Positions 8,414 through 18,144 are shown, numbered from the stretch's first letter. The stretch: 64,000 nucleotides of DNA from Clostridiales bacterium (GCA_012517815.1 JAAYUF010000059.1:1-64000); one strand, 5' to 3'. Numbers and translations: made by a program. The notes: generated from the letters alone by a model not told the origin.

Positions 8414-8631
8414 CGCATACAGCCGCGGGTCGCAGGGGCATCCTTGCTCGACCGGGCCGACAGGCAGGGTTCCGTCGGCAGAAGCGGGCCATTTTCCGGG
8501 CGCGACTCCCCGTGGCCGTCCGTATACGTGCGCGCAGGCCGCGTTGAGGCCCCGCGCGTCCGGCGGGATCAGCCTCCGAACCTCGGCGTTCCTTTCCGTC
8601 ATTTTTCAGCTGATTTTTTCTGACGTTCATC
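8414..8631. other. Intergenic region without a gene
   Basis: Between the Rrf2 gene and the tRNA promoter. No open frame with a ribosome site and no clear terminator seen. Confidence 0.6.
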
Positions 8632-8663
8632 TTGACACCCGAAAATGAATGTGATAGTATAAT
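8632..8663 (+). promoter_or_regulatory. Promoter of tRNA-Val
   Basis: TTGACA (8632-8637) with either TAGTAT (8656-8661, 18-bp spacer) or TATAAT (8658-8663, 20-bp spacer), about 40 bp before the tRNA. Confidence 0.65.
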
Positions 8664-8700
8664 TAAGTCGCCGATGACGAGTCGGTACCGACATGAAAAC

Positions 8701-8776
8701 GGTCTGTTGGCTCAGTTGGTAGAGCACATCGTTCACATCGATGGGGTCACTGGTTCGAGTCCAGTACAGACCACCA
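8701..8776 (+). tRNA. tRNA-Val (CAC)
   Basis: Complete cloverleaf. Acceptor GGTCTGT pairs with ACAGACC, the D arm is GCTC/GAGC, the anticodon stem is CATCG/CGATG, and the loop TTCACAT carries anticodon CAC at 8734-8736. The T arm is ACTGG/CCAGT with TTCGAGT. Discriminator A and the CCA end are encoded. It reads GUG valine codons. It is a single-gene unit with its own promoter and terminator. Confidence 0.96.
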
Positions 8777-8784
8777 AATCATAG

Positions 8785-8814
8785 CCCCTGCATCTGCCGG
8801 ATGCAGGGGTTTTT
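8785..8814 (+). terminator. Terminator of tRNA-Val
   Basis: CCCCTGCATC (8785-8794) / GATGCAGGGG (8800-8809) followed by TTTTT. Confidence 0.92.
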
Positions 8815-9155
8815 CCAATCCCCGGCGGCCGAATGCCTACGGCGGATAATGTCCGAATGCACGGTTATGGGCGGTGTGGGCCGCCGGATGAAAGCACGGC
8901 GTCCTACGGATACCGGGACGATGCGGAAAATCAGGTTAACCCGGTTTCAGGGCATGGTTTACGCCTTGTTGTGCACGGTTGTGCCTTTCACGCCGGGCTC
9001 ATTGACGCGTTGCCCGCAAAGGGCGATCACGGCATCGCTTCCTGACGTTCTGCGGCCTGTCGGGCTGGTTCGTACTTTTTCTCCCGTGAAGCACGGGAAA
9101 ACGTTTCCGTCGCCGCCCGACGGCTATCAGGTCCGGCAGACAATCCTTAAATCGA

Positions 9156-9184
9156 TTGACGTTTGACGCTTTCTTGATTATAAT
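9156..9184 (+). promoter_or_regulatory. Promoter of the cyclic-di-GMP protein gene, with ~240-nt leader
   Basis: TTGACG (9156-9161), 17-bp spacer, TATAAT (9179-9184). The start codon is at 9431, so the transcript would have a leader of about 240 nt. A small hairpin (CCAACC/GGTTGG, 9321-9340) is present, but I see no known riboswitch. Nothing else is evident in 8815-9155. Confidence 0.75.
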
Positions 9185-9430
9185 AAAGATTAAATCAAAA
9201 AGATCGGTTTCCGCATAGGGTTGCATGGCAGCCGACCAGGCGGCAGATCGGTACGGACATCCTTTTTTATATCGGTATGGTAGTATACCCATCCATCCTT
9301 TTCTGGGATGCATTGATGCCCCAACCCTTTCTCTGGTTGGAAAACTCCATCTAATCGTCAGGTCGAAAGCGGTTGTCCCGGACAGTTCGCCCTCGAACCT
9401 TTTTAGCGGCAGAGCCAAGGAGCAACTACC

Positions 9431-11980
9431 ATGAGATCAGGTGTAAAAAAGCAGGACCGATCCCCCGTCGATCATACGGTCGTATACCGACACCATCGCG
9501 TTTTTTACGCGTCCGTTCTGGTGATTCTGGCGATTGTCGGCGGGTTGTACCTGCGCCTCGCCTGGATCCGCTACGATACCCTGGAAGCCTCCAGCGCGCT
9601 TCTGTCCGGCAGAACCATCAGCGCGTTGCTTCATCCGGAGCATATACAGGCGCTGCTCAGCGATGCGGTCGAGTTCCATCAGAATGCGTTCCTTTTCGCC
9701 AAACAGAGCCTGACCCGGGCTGTACAGGCCAACAGCAATATCGCGCAGATGTTCCTGGTCGGCATGCGCAACGGAGAGCCCACGCTGCTGACCGATTCGA
9801 CCCCGACGGATCAATCCGGCTCCAATCCATCGCCGGGCGCGCTCTACCTGCTGGAAAAGGCGGCCGTTCTGACAGCCCTTCAAACCGGCCGGCAAACGAT
9901 CAACCGCGATGTGCGCAACCTGCGTGGCGCGTGGATTACCACGCTCACCCCCGTGTTCAGCGAGCAGGCCGAGACGCCGATTGCCGTGCTGGGCATCTCC
10001 TACCCGATGGCACAGTGGTATCAAAGCATTTTTACCCGCATTATCGCGGATATTCTGGCCGTGCTGAGTCTGTGGGCGGTTTCGCTCGCGCTGCTGTTGA
10101 TCAGCCGGGAACACCTGCGCCTGAAAACCCGCAGCCTCGCCCTGGCACGGGACGAGGCGCTGTATCACGGTTTGTTCGACCAGGCACCTATCGGCATCTC
10201 CATCTGTTCCGACGATAAGGTTACCTGTGCAGCCGGCGACGGCCGCTATAGCGTCAACCCCGTGTTCGAGTCCATTCTCGGCCGCGGCAGGCAGGAACTG
10301 GAGATGACCAGCTGGCGGGAGATCACGCATCCCGACGGCCTGCAAAAGGATGACGAGGAGCGGCAGCGCTTCCTGCGCCGCCAGACCGATCGCTATTCGC
10401 TCGAACGGAAGATGATCCGTCCGGACGGCACAGCGGTCTGGGTCAACATGACCATCGGACGGCTGTATGGAACCCAGGACGGCGATCCCCTGCAGCTATG
10501 CATCCTGATGGACATCACCCAGCAAAAAATGGCCGAACAGGCGCTGCACGAAAGCGAACGGAGCAAGGAAGTGCTGCTGAGCCACCTGCCCGGGCTTGCG
10601 TACCGTTGCAGCTACGACCGGGAATGGACCATGGCGTACGTTTCTCAGGGCTGCGAAACCCTGACCGGGTACCCGGCCGAAGCGCTGCTGGACAACCGGG
10701 ACCTGTCCTACAATGATCTCATCGCGCCGGAGTACCGACAGCCCATCTGGGATGAACTTGGGAAGTGCGTGCAGGAACAGCGCAGCTTCCGCTTTGAGTA
10801 CGAAATCCTCACCAAAGGCGGCGACCGTCGCTGGGTGCTGGAGATGGGGCAAGCCATCTTCCGTACGGACGGCTCCGTGGAGGCGCTGGAAGGCATCGTG
10901 ATCGATATCTCGGAGCTGAAGCTGCGCGAAGCCCAGATCACCTACATGAACGAGCATGATTTCCTGACCGGCCTGCTGAACCGCGGCCGTCTGGAGCACG
11001 AAAAGAACGATCTGGATAAGCCGGAAAACTATCCGCTGTCCATCGTCGTGTTCGATATCAACGGCGTACGCATGGTCAACGACGCGTTTGGCTATGCCGA
11101 GGGCGACCGCCTGATCGTGGATGTGGCTAACCTTATCCAGACTCATTGTTTGGAGAAGGATATCCTTGCCCGTACCGGAGGGGACGAGTTTACGCTGCTG
11201 CTTCCCCGTACGGGCGAAGCGGAAGTCGCGCAACGTCTGAAAACGCTTGCCAACAGCGTGGACCGTTACAATCAGCTCAACCGCTCCCATCCCTATGAGG
11301 TCAGCGTCACCTTTGGTTACAGCACCAAAACCGACGCCACCCTCACCCTCGATCAAACCATCATCCAGGCCGAAGCGCACATGAACCACCGCAAGCTTCT
11401 CAACCAAAAGAGCTCCCACAATTCCATGCTGGCGTCGATCATGGCCACGCTGTATGCGCGCAGTCAGGAAACCGAGGAGCATGGGAAGCGCCTGACCTTG
11501 CTCACCCGCAGGATCGGGGTTGAGATGCATCTGGATCAGAAGGCGCTGGATGATCTGGAGTTGCTGTCGATGCTGCACGATATCGGCAAAGTCGGCATCG
11601 ACGATCGAATCCTCAACAAACCCGGCAAGCTGAACGCCGAGGAATGGATACAGATGAAGCGGCATTCCGAGATCGGCTACCGCATCGCCCTTTCCACACC
11701 GGAGTTCGGGCACATTGCGCAGTTCATCCTGCACCACCACGAACGGTGGGACGGCCTGGGGTATCCCTCCGGCCTGCGCGGCGACAGCATTCCCCTGCCG
11801 GCGCGAATCCTGATGCTGGCCGACGCCTACGACGCCATGACGGAGGACCGCGTCTACCGCCACGCCCTGCCCAAAGAAGAGGCGCTCAAGGAAATTGAAC
11901 GGTCGGCCGGCAAGCAGTTCGATCCTGAGATCGCCGCCCTGTTTGTCAGGCTGATGCGCTCTTCTCCCGCGCAGGAGTGA
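9431..11980 (+). CDS. Membrane PAS-PAS-GGDEF-HD-GYP cyclic-di-GMP signalling protein
   Basis: An 849-residue bifunctional-looking enzyme of c-di-GMP turnover. TM1 is about 25-46, an extracytoplasmic sensor region spans 47-200, and TM2 is about 203-226. Two PAS domains follow (about 241-370 and 378-500). The GGDEF domain (505-660) keeps GGDEF intact at 583-587. The HD-GYP domain (665-845) has HD at 716-717 (MLHDIGKVGIDD) and HHHERWDGLGYP at 768-779. Both active sites look complete, so it may make and degrade c-di-GMP or use one domain for sensing. ATG 9431 follows AAGGAGC. It is a lone gene behind a long leader. Confidence 0.92.
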   Translation: MRSGVKKQDRSPVDHTVVYRHHRVFYASVLVILAIVGGLYLRLAWIRYDTLEASSALLSGRTISALLHPEHIQALLSDAVEFHQNAFLFAKQSLTRAVQANSNIAQMFLVGMRNGEPTLLTDSTPTDQSGSNPSPGALYLLEKAAVLTALQTGRQTINRDVRNLRGAWITTLTPVFSEQAETPIAVLGISYPMAQWYQSIFTRIIADILAVLSLWAVSLALLLISREHLRLKTRSLALARDEALYHGLFDQAPIGISICSDDKVTCAAGDGRYSVNPVFESILGRGRQELEMTSWREITHPDGLQKDDEERQRFLRRQTDRYSLERKMIRPDGTAVWVNMTIGRLYGTQDGDPLQLCILMDITQQKMAEQALHESERSKEVLLSHLPGLAYRCSYDREWTMAYVSQGCETLTGYPAEALLDNRDLSYNDLIAPEYRQPIWDELGKCVQEQRSFRFEYEILTKGGDRRWVLEMGQAIFRTDGSVEALEGIVIDISELKLREAQITYMNEHDFLTGLLNRGRLEHEKNDLDKPENYPLSIVVFDINGVRMVNDAFGYAEGDRLIVDVANLIQTHCLEKDILARTGGDEFTLLLPRTGEAEVAQRLKTLANSVDRYNQLNRSHPYEVSVTFGYSTKTDATLTLDQTIIQAEAHMNHRKLLNQKSSHNSMLASIMATLYARSQETEEHGKRLTLLTRRIGVEMHLDQKALDDLELLSMLHDIGKVGIDDRILNKPGKLNAEEWIQMKRHSEIGYRIALSTPEFGHIAQFILHHHERWDGLGYPSGLRGDSIPLPARILMLADAYDAMTEDRVYRHALPKEEALKEIERSAGKQFDPEIAALFVRLMRSSPAQE

Positions 11981-12460
11981 TCAACCGTCGGATTTCTTAA
12001 CGGAAATGGATACGCAGACCGTCAAGGTGCGCCCGCCGTGCGTGAGCCGCTCGCCTCCTGCCCCTCAGGGCGGTTCGCTCGGTTTGGCAACCTGCCTGGG
12101 CTAAGGGCTTTGAAGCTTCACCCAAAGCCCGCAACGGTTTCGCGCCGGACCCGCCTGCGCCACGGCGGAGCTTCCTGGACAGGCTGAGCCCGCACATCAT
12201 CGCGGGCTCAGCCTTTTGCAGAGGTACCTGCTGATCGTTCAAGTGGTTCGGGCAGTTGGCCTGCCGCAGGTTTCAGAAAAGGTTAACGCATCCGGTGTGC
12301 TAAATCCGATTTCATGAATGCATCGGGGCTTACGAGTGATTTTTCGCTGTGGCGCGGAGCGGATGCGGAGGCGTAACGGGACTGCGTCCAGCTTTCGCGA
12401 CAATGCCAAAGGATAAATCGCCGTGAGATTGGGGCGTGCTTGCTATGAAACTATTCACCG
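11981..12460. other. Intergenic region with structured GC-rich sequence
   Basis: No gene seen. 12005-12217 contains several local stems (for example GGGCTTT 12105-12111 / AAAGCCC 12124-12130) and ends in a strong terminator. It may be the 3' UTR of the upstream gene or a small RNA. Confidence 0.5.
12182..12217 (+). terminator. Strong terminator
   Basis: Perfect 12-bp stem GGCTGAGCCCGC (12182-12193) / GCGGGCTCAGCC (12202-12213), then TTTT. It ends transcription from the gene at 9431-11980 or from a separate small transcript. Confidence 0.85.
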
Positions 12461-14074
12461 TCAGTAGGCCGGCAATCCGTTGCCCGCGTCGTCCACCTGC
12501 GCGTACAGCGCGAGCAGGAACGCCAGATCGACAACTCCGTCCGACGTCAGGCTGTTGGCCGCCTGAAAGGCTTTCACCGCCAGACCGGTTTCATCGTCGA
12601 AGCGCTGCGCGGCAGGTCCGGTCAGGTATCCGGCCTGTGCCAGCCAGGTTTGGAGCGCGGCCACATACTTGCCTTCATCCCCCGTTCGGATTCCCGCCAT
12701 GGGCGCAAGGTATGGCGTGACCAACGCGTCGTACCCGGCTTTGGCCGGTATGTACCCTTTGCGCATCGCCTGTTTCCCGTCGTTTACCGCCAGCCGCCAG
12801 AAGCGGACGTCACCGGTATCCGCATAGGCCTGGGCGTAGCAGGCGGCGCGAATCTCCAATTCGTAGGGGTTTTGACCGTACAGGTCCATCCGGCGGTTCA
12901 GGTTTTCCACGATCAGCCGAACAGCCCTCCGGGCATCATTGCGTTCCGCATCGGTGTGCTTCGGGTCGGTAAACACCTGCGCCGGCAGGTACCGCTGCCG
13001 CAGGTCCACCAGATATCCGTACTCGGTTTTGCCGCCCAGGTCGGCGGGCATGCTGTCCGGCACCGGTGAATCCGGTGTTCCGGGATCAAGCGCAATCGCC
13101 AGATCGCAGGGTGTGATGACCTCCCCCGCAGCGTCGGGAAACGCGCGCCCGCTGTCGTACAGGTTGGCAAGCACCTTTCCCGCAACGGCCTGCGCGATAT
13201 CCGCCGCACCGGCGTCACCGGCCGGGCTCCCCCATGCCGCATCCGGCACCCATACCTGCAACACCAGCTGATCCTTTCGGGCGACGACTGCCCAGTAGCG
13301 CTGCGGTTGCACCCCCATGTTCCGCAGCGGAAGCAGCATCGCCTCGTCCCCGATCCCGTCAAGCGTTTTGGGGTCGGATAAAAACGCGAAGGATTTCAGC
13401 ACATCCGTTCGATCCTTCCCGCCCTGCGGATCCGCCAGAATGAAAATGGTCGCCTCGGCAGGTTGCTCCGCGCCTTGCAGGCGATACCCCGCGCCCAGCC
13501 GGCTCCCGTCCGAAGTTTGGTAGGGTGTGTTCACCAGCGTCAGGTCTTGCGCGGAGTGGCCCAAAATCTCGCCCATCTCCGCCAAAGTGAGCAGTTGCGG
13601 CACTTGCCATTGCAAGGGCGCGGCGGGCACCTCCAGGGCCGCCAGCCGGTCGAAATCCGCCTGAGCGTAAGCGCCGCCCAGTTCCACGGTCTGCCGGTAA
13701 TCCGCGAGGGCTTCCTGCCGCGTGACCGCGTCCCCGGCATCCTGAAACAGCAGGTCGCGGGCGTATGCCCTCAGGTACAGCATATACTGATCCGGTTTCC
13801 CCGCCGCGTTCATTTGATCGGTCGTTGCGGAGATCACCAGCGCGGCGGCCGCTCGGGCGTTTGAGCGGTCCTGTTCCGTATAGCGGGCCGCGTCCTGAAA
13901 AACCTTTGTGGGCAGGTAGTTGCTCTTCAGGTCCATCAGATACCCGTACAGGGTTTTCCCGCCAAGATCCTCAGGCAGTTCCGCCGGTACCGTGGCATCG
14001 GCGGCAGCCGCAACGGCCGTGCACAGCGTCAGGCTCAGCAGTAAGGCGACAAGCAGACAGACGATCCGTTTCAT
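12461..14074 (-). CDS. Secreted protein with duplicated N-domain and C-terminal peptidoglycan-binding-like domain
   Basis: A 537-residue exported protein. The signal peptide is MKRIV followed by a Leu-rich core, with cleavage near AAAA-DA. A roughly 115-residue module occurs twice, at about 31-145 and 341-452; both start with DLGGKT-YGYL-DL and have YLP-VF. Between them is a middle domain (about 155-320). The C-terminus (about 464-525) looks like a PG_binding_1 domain, with GDEGKYVAALQTWLAQAGYL and VKAFQ. It probably sits in the wall. ATG 14074 has AAGGAAGG upstream. It follows the membrane-protein gene at 14091-14774 by 16 nt, so the two form an operon. Function unknown. Confidence 0.75.
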   Translation of the reverse strand: MKRIVCLLVALLLSLTLCTAVAAAADATVPAELPEDLGGKTLYGYLMDLKSNYLPTKVFQDAARYTEQDRSNARAAAALVISATTDQMNAAGKPDQYMLYLRAYARDLLFQDAGDAVTRQEALADYRQTVELGGAYAQADFDRLAALEVPAAPLQWQVPQLLTLAEMGEILGHSAQDLTLVNTPYQTSDGSRLGAGYRLQGAEQPAEATIFILADPQGGKDRTDVLKSFAFLSDPKTLDGIGDEAMLLPLRNMGVQPQRYWAVVARKDQLVLQVWVPDAAWGSPAGDAGAADIAQAVAGKVLANLYDSGRAFPDAAGEVITPCDLAIALDPGTPDSPVPDSMPADLGGKTEYGYLVDLRQRYLPAQVFTDPKHTDAERNDARRAVRLIVENLNRRMDLYGQNPYELEIRAACYAQAYADTGDVRFWRLAVNDGKQAMRKGYIPAKAGYDALVTPYLAPMAGIRTGDEGKYVAALQTWLAQAGYLTGPAAQRFDDETGLAVKAFQAANSLTSDGVVDLAFLLALYAQVDDAGNGLPAY

Positions 14075-14090
14075 GGCAGTCCTTCCTTTC

Positions 14091-14774
14091 TTACGTCGGT
14101 TGCTGAAACTCAACTGCGCCCATCCGACGGATCAGCGCTTCCCCAAGGTGGATGATCGGTTCAAATTCTTCCGGCTGATCCAGCCGCTTCCCCGTGACGG
14201 ACAACCGGAGTATGCCCCCCTCCATCTTGCCGTTCAGGGGCAAGCCATCCGGCCAGCCGGCAAGGCTTTCGCTCAGCGCCTGACGCCAGGTTTCCTCGTC
14301 CCCGTCCGATTCCAGCGCGAACAGAAAACGGCCCCCGGGCAAAGGTTGCAGCCGCAGCGCGGCAGCAATCCCCGAGGGGCTCAACAGGTTCCCATAGGCG
14401 TTTGGAGGATCAAGCCGGTCCGGCTTCCAGCTGTTACCGCCCGGCAGCGTGCCAAACCGCAGGTGCAAGCCGGTATCGCGGCCGACAGGCGCGCTTTCCC
14501 ATACCGTGTAGCGAACCACATCCGCCGCGCCGCTCTGCGAGCCGGGGTCGGCGGCCTGCGAGCCGGTTTCCAGCCGCCAGCCGTCCGCGTTGACCTCAAA
14601 CGCCTTCTTCAGCCGCTCCCGGATGATCCGGCACCGCCAGCCGCGAATGTCGCAGGCTTTCTGCAAGGCAAGCAGACGGCGCTTTTCTGCCGCATGCGCA
14701 GCCCAAAGCACGCCGCCGGCGACCGCTGCCGTCAACAGGATTACAATCAGGCTGGTTTGCAGTTCCACGCACAT
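14091..14774 (-). CDS. Membrane-anchored protein of unknown function
   Basis: A 227-residue protein with one N-terminal transmembrane helix (about residues 7-26, LIVILLTAAVAGGVLWAAHA) and a large soluble region rich in Gly, Arg and Leu. I recognise no domain. First gene of a two-gene operon with the exported peptidoglycan-binding-like protein, which suggests an envelope role by association only. The ATG at 14774 is preceded by AAAGGA at a short distance (4 nt); a GTG two codons downstream is an alternative. Confidence 0.65.
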   Translation of the reverse strand: MCVELQTSLIVILLTAAVAGGVLWAAHAAEKRRLLALQKACDIRGWRCRIIRERLKKAFEVNADGWRLETGSQAADPGSQSGAADVVRYTVWESAPVGRDTGLHLRFGTLPGGNSWKPDRLDPPNAYGNLLSPSGIAAALRLQPLPGGRFLFALESDGDEETWRQALSESLAGWPDGLPLNGKMEGGILRLSVTGKRLDQPEEFEPIIHLGEALIRRMGAVEFQQPT

Positions 14775-14892
14775 CTCATCCTTTGCTCGATCAACAGAGG
14801 GGAACGGCGAAGGGGGTTTGGAGCCGCCCGGAAGGTCTGCCCCGATCGAGGGCAGCGCAGGGTATCGCGCGCCGGGCGCTTTGCCTGACAGC

Positions 14893-14921
14893 AGTATATC
14901 ATGAACGTCCGATTGTCACAA
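14893..14921 (-). promoter_or_regulatory. Promoter of the two-gene envelope operon
   Basis: Minus strand TTGTGA (14916-14921), 17-bp spacer, TATACT (14893-14898). Confidence 0.72.
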
Positions 14922-15439
14922 TCCCACAAATCGGGCAATCGCACAGCCGTTACCAGCGACCGTTCCACGGCGGCGGCCCTTCGCCCTGAGAGCAGCGTTT
15001 CCTTCATGCGCCTGCGCCGCTCCGGCCGAACGCGGCCCCATCGCAGTCGCGGGGCGGCCGGCGACCGACGTTTCCGTTTCGCGGTTCTTTGCCGCCAGCC
15101 GAAACAGCGGGTTACCGACCGTGCTCGGGGGACCAGCCAAAGCCAATGGAATTTTTAATGGTTACCCCCTGCGCCCTCACGAAGCGCAACGGAAAGGTGA
15201 TGCTCGTTGGGGACGGAAGGATGCCCAATCATGGCGGCGATCGGCGGAACGAATGCGGCTCTCGGGACTTGGCGGCCGGTTGCCGATTGCCTGGCATCGC
15301 CTGTACGGCAACCGCCCGCGCAGTCGTCTGCACGGGCGGTTGTGGCTGAAAGGGTCCGCGCGGTTCACCCAGAACACAAACGGATGTTCTGCTTCCATTC
15401 ACAGAGACGCCTTCGCCGGAACCCGCTTTCCCAATGGAT
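14922..15439. other. Intergenic region without a gene
   Basis: Between the envelope operon promoter and the araA stop. It contains one GC-rich hairpin (15311-15323 / 15328-15340, one mismatch, no T-run) that may end or stabilise the araA transcript. Nothing else seen. Confidence 0.6.
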
Positions 15440-16912
15440 TTAGCGCAATTTCCAGGCCAGGTCCTTGAGGAACAGTTCCTCCTCCAGCGCTTCCGGGGTG
15501 GTTTCCCGGCCGATGTGGACGTACTCGATCTCCATCATCGCGGCCCACTGGCGCATTTGTTCGGCCGTCACATCGTAGGAGAGCACGGTGTGGTGCGCGC
15601 CGCCCGCGGTGATCCAGCATTCGATGCCGGTGGCGAGGCTGGGTTCCGGCCGCCACATCACACGCGCGACCGGGAGGTTGGGCATGGACATGGCCGGCGG
15701 GATGCATTCGATGTCCTGACAGATCAGCCGCATGCGCCCGCCCATATCCACCAGGCTGACCACGATCGCCTTTCCGGGATGGCCTTCGAACACCAGGCGC
15801 GCCGGCGCCTCACGGTCGCCGATGCCCAGCGGGTGCACTTCGATGCGCGGCCTGTCCGCCGCCAGCGAGGGGCAGACCTCCAGCATATGGGCGCCCAGGC
15901 TGAACGCTTCCCCCTGAACCATGTGGTAGGTGTAATCCTCCATGAAGGCCGTTCCGCCGTATTTACCCTCGCCCATTGCCTTGAGGATGGCGGTCATGGC
16001 GGACACCTTCCAGTCTCCCTCACCGCCGTATCCGTATCCGTTGGCCATCAGGTCCTGCGAGGCCAGGCCGGGCAACTGCCGCATGCCGTACAAATCCTGA
16101 AAGGTATTGGTGAACGCCTGGCAGCCTTCGCCGTCCATCATGCGGCGAATCGCGATCTCCTCCCGCGCCTGGTAGCGTACGGAGTCCAGATGGTCGGCCG
16201 GCATGGTGTAGCGCGAACGGTACGCGTCCATCTGCGCGTCAATCTCCGCCTCGGTCACCTGATCCATCACCTCGACCAGCGTGCCGACCGGCCAGGTGTT
16301 CACCTGCCAGCCCAGCTTGATCTGCGCCTCGACCTTGTCGCCTTCGGTAACCGCCACTTCGCGCATGTTATCGCCAAAGCGCATTACCTTGAGGTTTCGG
16401 GAGAAGGCGACGCCCACGGCGGCGCGCATCCATTCGCCCAGCCGCTTTTGGAGGGTCTCCTCCTTCCAGTGCCCGGCGATGACGTTGCGCGGCATGCGAA
16501 GCCGGGCGGCGATAAAGCCGTGCTCCCGGTCGCCGTGCGCCGACTGGTTCAGGTTCATGAAATCCATGTCGATGTCTTCGTTGGGGATCGCCTCGCCGTA
16601 CTGCGTGGCCAGATGACAGTATGGTTTCCGCAGCGCCGCAAGGCCGTTGATCCACATCTTGCTGGGCGAGAACGTATGGCACCAGGTAATCAGCCCGGCG
16701 CAGCGGTCGTCATAGTTCGCCTCACGGACGATCTCGGTGATTTCCTGATTGGTCTTCGCCGTTACCTTGTAGACGATTTTACATGGCAGATGACCGGCGT
16801 CGTTCATCTGCCGGGCCATTTCCGAGGCGCGCGCCGCGACGGTTTCCAAGACCGCGGGGCCGTAGAGGAACTGGGAGCCTACCACAAACCAAAACTCATA
16901 ATCTTTCAGCAT
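15440..16912 (-). CDS. araA: L-arabinose isomerase
   Basis: Converts L-arabinose to L-ribulose in the cytosol; 490 residues, normal for AraA. It begins MLKDYEFWFVVGSQFLYG. Expected metal ligands are seen: Glu in YGGEGDWK, Glu in FMEDYTYH, His in LGAHMLEVCP and His in AGGAHHTVLS. ATG 16912 is fixed by GGAGG 6 nt upstream; the longer frame adds 73 non-homologous residues. It lies downstream of a sugar ABC importer on the same strand with a 233-nt gap, which fits uptake and first-step metabolism of L-arabinose. No araB or araD is in the window. Confidence 0.95.
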   Translation of the reverse strand: MLKDYEFWFVVGSQFLYGPAVLETVAARASEMARQMNDAGHLPCKIVYKVTAKTNQEITEIVREANYDDRCAGLITWCHTFSPSKMWINGLAALRKPYCHLATQYGEAIPNEDIDMDFMNLNQSAHGDREHGFIAARLRMPRNVIAGHWKEETLQKRLGEWMRAAVGVAFSRNLKVMRFGDNMREVAVTEGDKVEAQIKLGWQVNTWPVGTLVEVMDQVTEAEIDAQMDAYRSRYTMPADHLDSVRYQAREEIAIRRMMDGEGCQAFTNTFQDLYGMRQLPGLASQDLMANGYGYGGEGDWKVSAMTAILKAMGEGKYGGTAFMEDYTYHMVQGEAFSLGAHMLEVCPSLAADRPRIEVHPLGIGDREAPARLVFEGHPGKAIVVSLVDMGGRMRLICQDIECIPPAMSMPNLPVARVMWRPEPSLATGIECWITAGGAHHTVLSYDVTAEQMRQWAAMMEIEYVHIGRETTPEALEEELFLKDLAWKLR

Positions 16913-17078
16913 ATTGAACCTCCGTAATTCTGATTTTGAAGCCTTCAACGTAAGCCTTGCCGGCATGGCGCTGGCCGCCGACCCGTCACGGACAGTTGGC
17001 GGGGCGGTATCGAGCGTGCCGGGCGGCACGTTGGCAGGGTATGCGGAAAGCCTCGGCGGAGCATGCCGTTGGCACCGC

Positions 17079-17100
17079 CGGGCGGCCTGTTTGCCGCCCG
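17079..17100 (-). other. Hairpin between importer genes and araA
   Basis: CGGGCGGC (17079-17086) / GCCGCCCG (17093-17100) with no T-run. It may be an RNA-processing or stabilising stem that separates araA from the transporter message. Confidence 0.35.
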
Positions 17101-17145
17101 TATCGGCACTGCCTGCCGGAAGCTTCCGCACGTCTGATAAGCCCG

Positions 17146-18129
17146 TTACTTGATCACCTTCAGCGATTTACGGTCGATGGTGAGCGCGACCACGGCAAGG
17201 AAGATAACCCCCTTGATCAGCTGCTGCATTGCCGTATCCAGCCCGATCATGACCAGGCCGTTGTTGAGGATCAGGGAGATCAGCGTGCCGATGATGATGT
17301 TGGAAAAGCGTACCTTGGCGCCACCGGAGATGGGCAGCCCGCCCAGCACCAGCGCAATCAGAATCTGCGTTTCAAACTGGTTGCCGGCGGTCGAGGTGAT
17401 GGAGCCGACCTTGACCACATTCACAAACGCCGCGATGCCGGTGATCGCGCCCGCCGCCACAAAGGCCAGCACTTTCACCAGATCGGTGCGCACGCCGGAA
17501 TAGCGGGCCGCCAGTTCGCCCGCGCCGATCGCCTTCAGGTCGATGCCGATGCGCGTGAACCGGAACACCAGAAACGCCGCCAGCAGCACCCCGGCCGTGA
17601 TCGCCAGCTTGATCCAGTCCTGGTTCAGGGCGGTGATGCTGGGCATGGCCGCCACGGGCGCGTCGGTCGTCAGATAGGCGCACAGCCCGCGGAACAGGTA
17701 CATGGTGCAGATGGTCACAATGAAGCTGGGGATGCGAAAACTGACATGGAAAAACCCGTTCATCAGCCCGATCGCCGCGCCCGTAAGGATGCCCCCCACA
17801 ATCGCCAGCGGGATGCTGTAGAAGGAAAGCCAGCTGATTACGATGGAGGAGATGCCCAGAATCGATCCCTGAGAAAAGTCCAGGCTGCCCAGCGTCATCA
17901 CCATGAACACGCCGGTGCTGGCGATCATCAGGGGATACACCTGGCTCAATATCAGCCGGACGCTTCGCATGGTGACGATTTGCCCGTCGGTCAGCCCCGC
18001 GAAGGCGGCCACGATGATCAGAAGCCCAATCAGCGGCAGAAACGCCTGCAACCGATTGTGCACCCTTGCGTTGCGAAGGTTGCGGGCACTGCGCGCCTCG
18101 CTGTCGGCTGCGATGTTTTGCGATTTCAT
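17146..18129 (-). CDS. Sugar ABC transporter permease (RbsC/AraH family)
   Basis: A 327-residue integral membrane protein of the CUT2 (ribose/galactose/arabinose) importer class. It has about nine hydrophobic segments; the family region with GSLDFSQGSILG lies near residue 80 and GLPISGGAKVRFSNIIIGT near the C-terminus. It follows the ATPase gene by 15 nt. It is the second of two different permeases in the operon; CUT2 systems have one or two permease genes. The substrate is likely L-arabinose or a related pentose from the linked araA. Confidence 0.9.
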   Translation of the reverse strand: MKSQNIAADSEARSARNLRNARVHNRLQAFLPLIGLLIIVAAFAGLTDGQIVTMRSVRLILSQVYPLMIASTGVFMVMTLGSLDFSQGSILGISSIVISWLSFYSIPLAIVGGILTGAAIGLMNGFFHVSFRIPSFIVTICTMYLFRGLCAYLTTDAPVAAMPSITALNQDWIKLAITAGVLLAAFLVFRFTRIGIDLKAIGAGELAARYSGVRTDLVKVLAFVAAGAITGIAAFVNVVKVGSITSTAGNQFETQILIALVLGGLPISGGAKVRFSNIIIGTLISLILNNGLVMIGLDTAMQQLIKGVIFLAVVALTIDRKSLKVIK

Positions 18130-18144
18130 AAAGGCCCGCCCTCC

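Noticed and set aside
9185..9430. Cyclic-di-GMP (GEMM) riboswitch before the GGDEF gene
   Set aside because: The expected GEMM core and tetraloop pattern could not be found by eye.
9225..9434. 68-codon frame ending in an ATGA overlap with the GGDEF/HD-GYP gene
   Set aside because: The overlap looked like coupling, but the frame has no ribosome site and no recognisable protein character; probably chance.
16913..17131. 73-residue N-terminal extension of AraA
   Set aside because: ATG 16912 has a strong GGAGG site and matches the family start.
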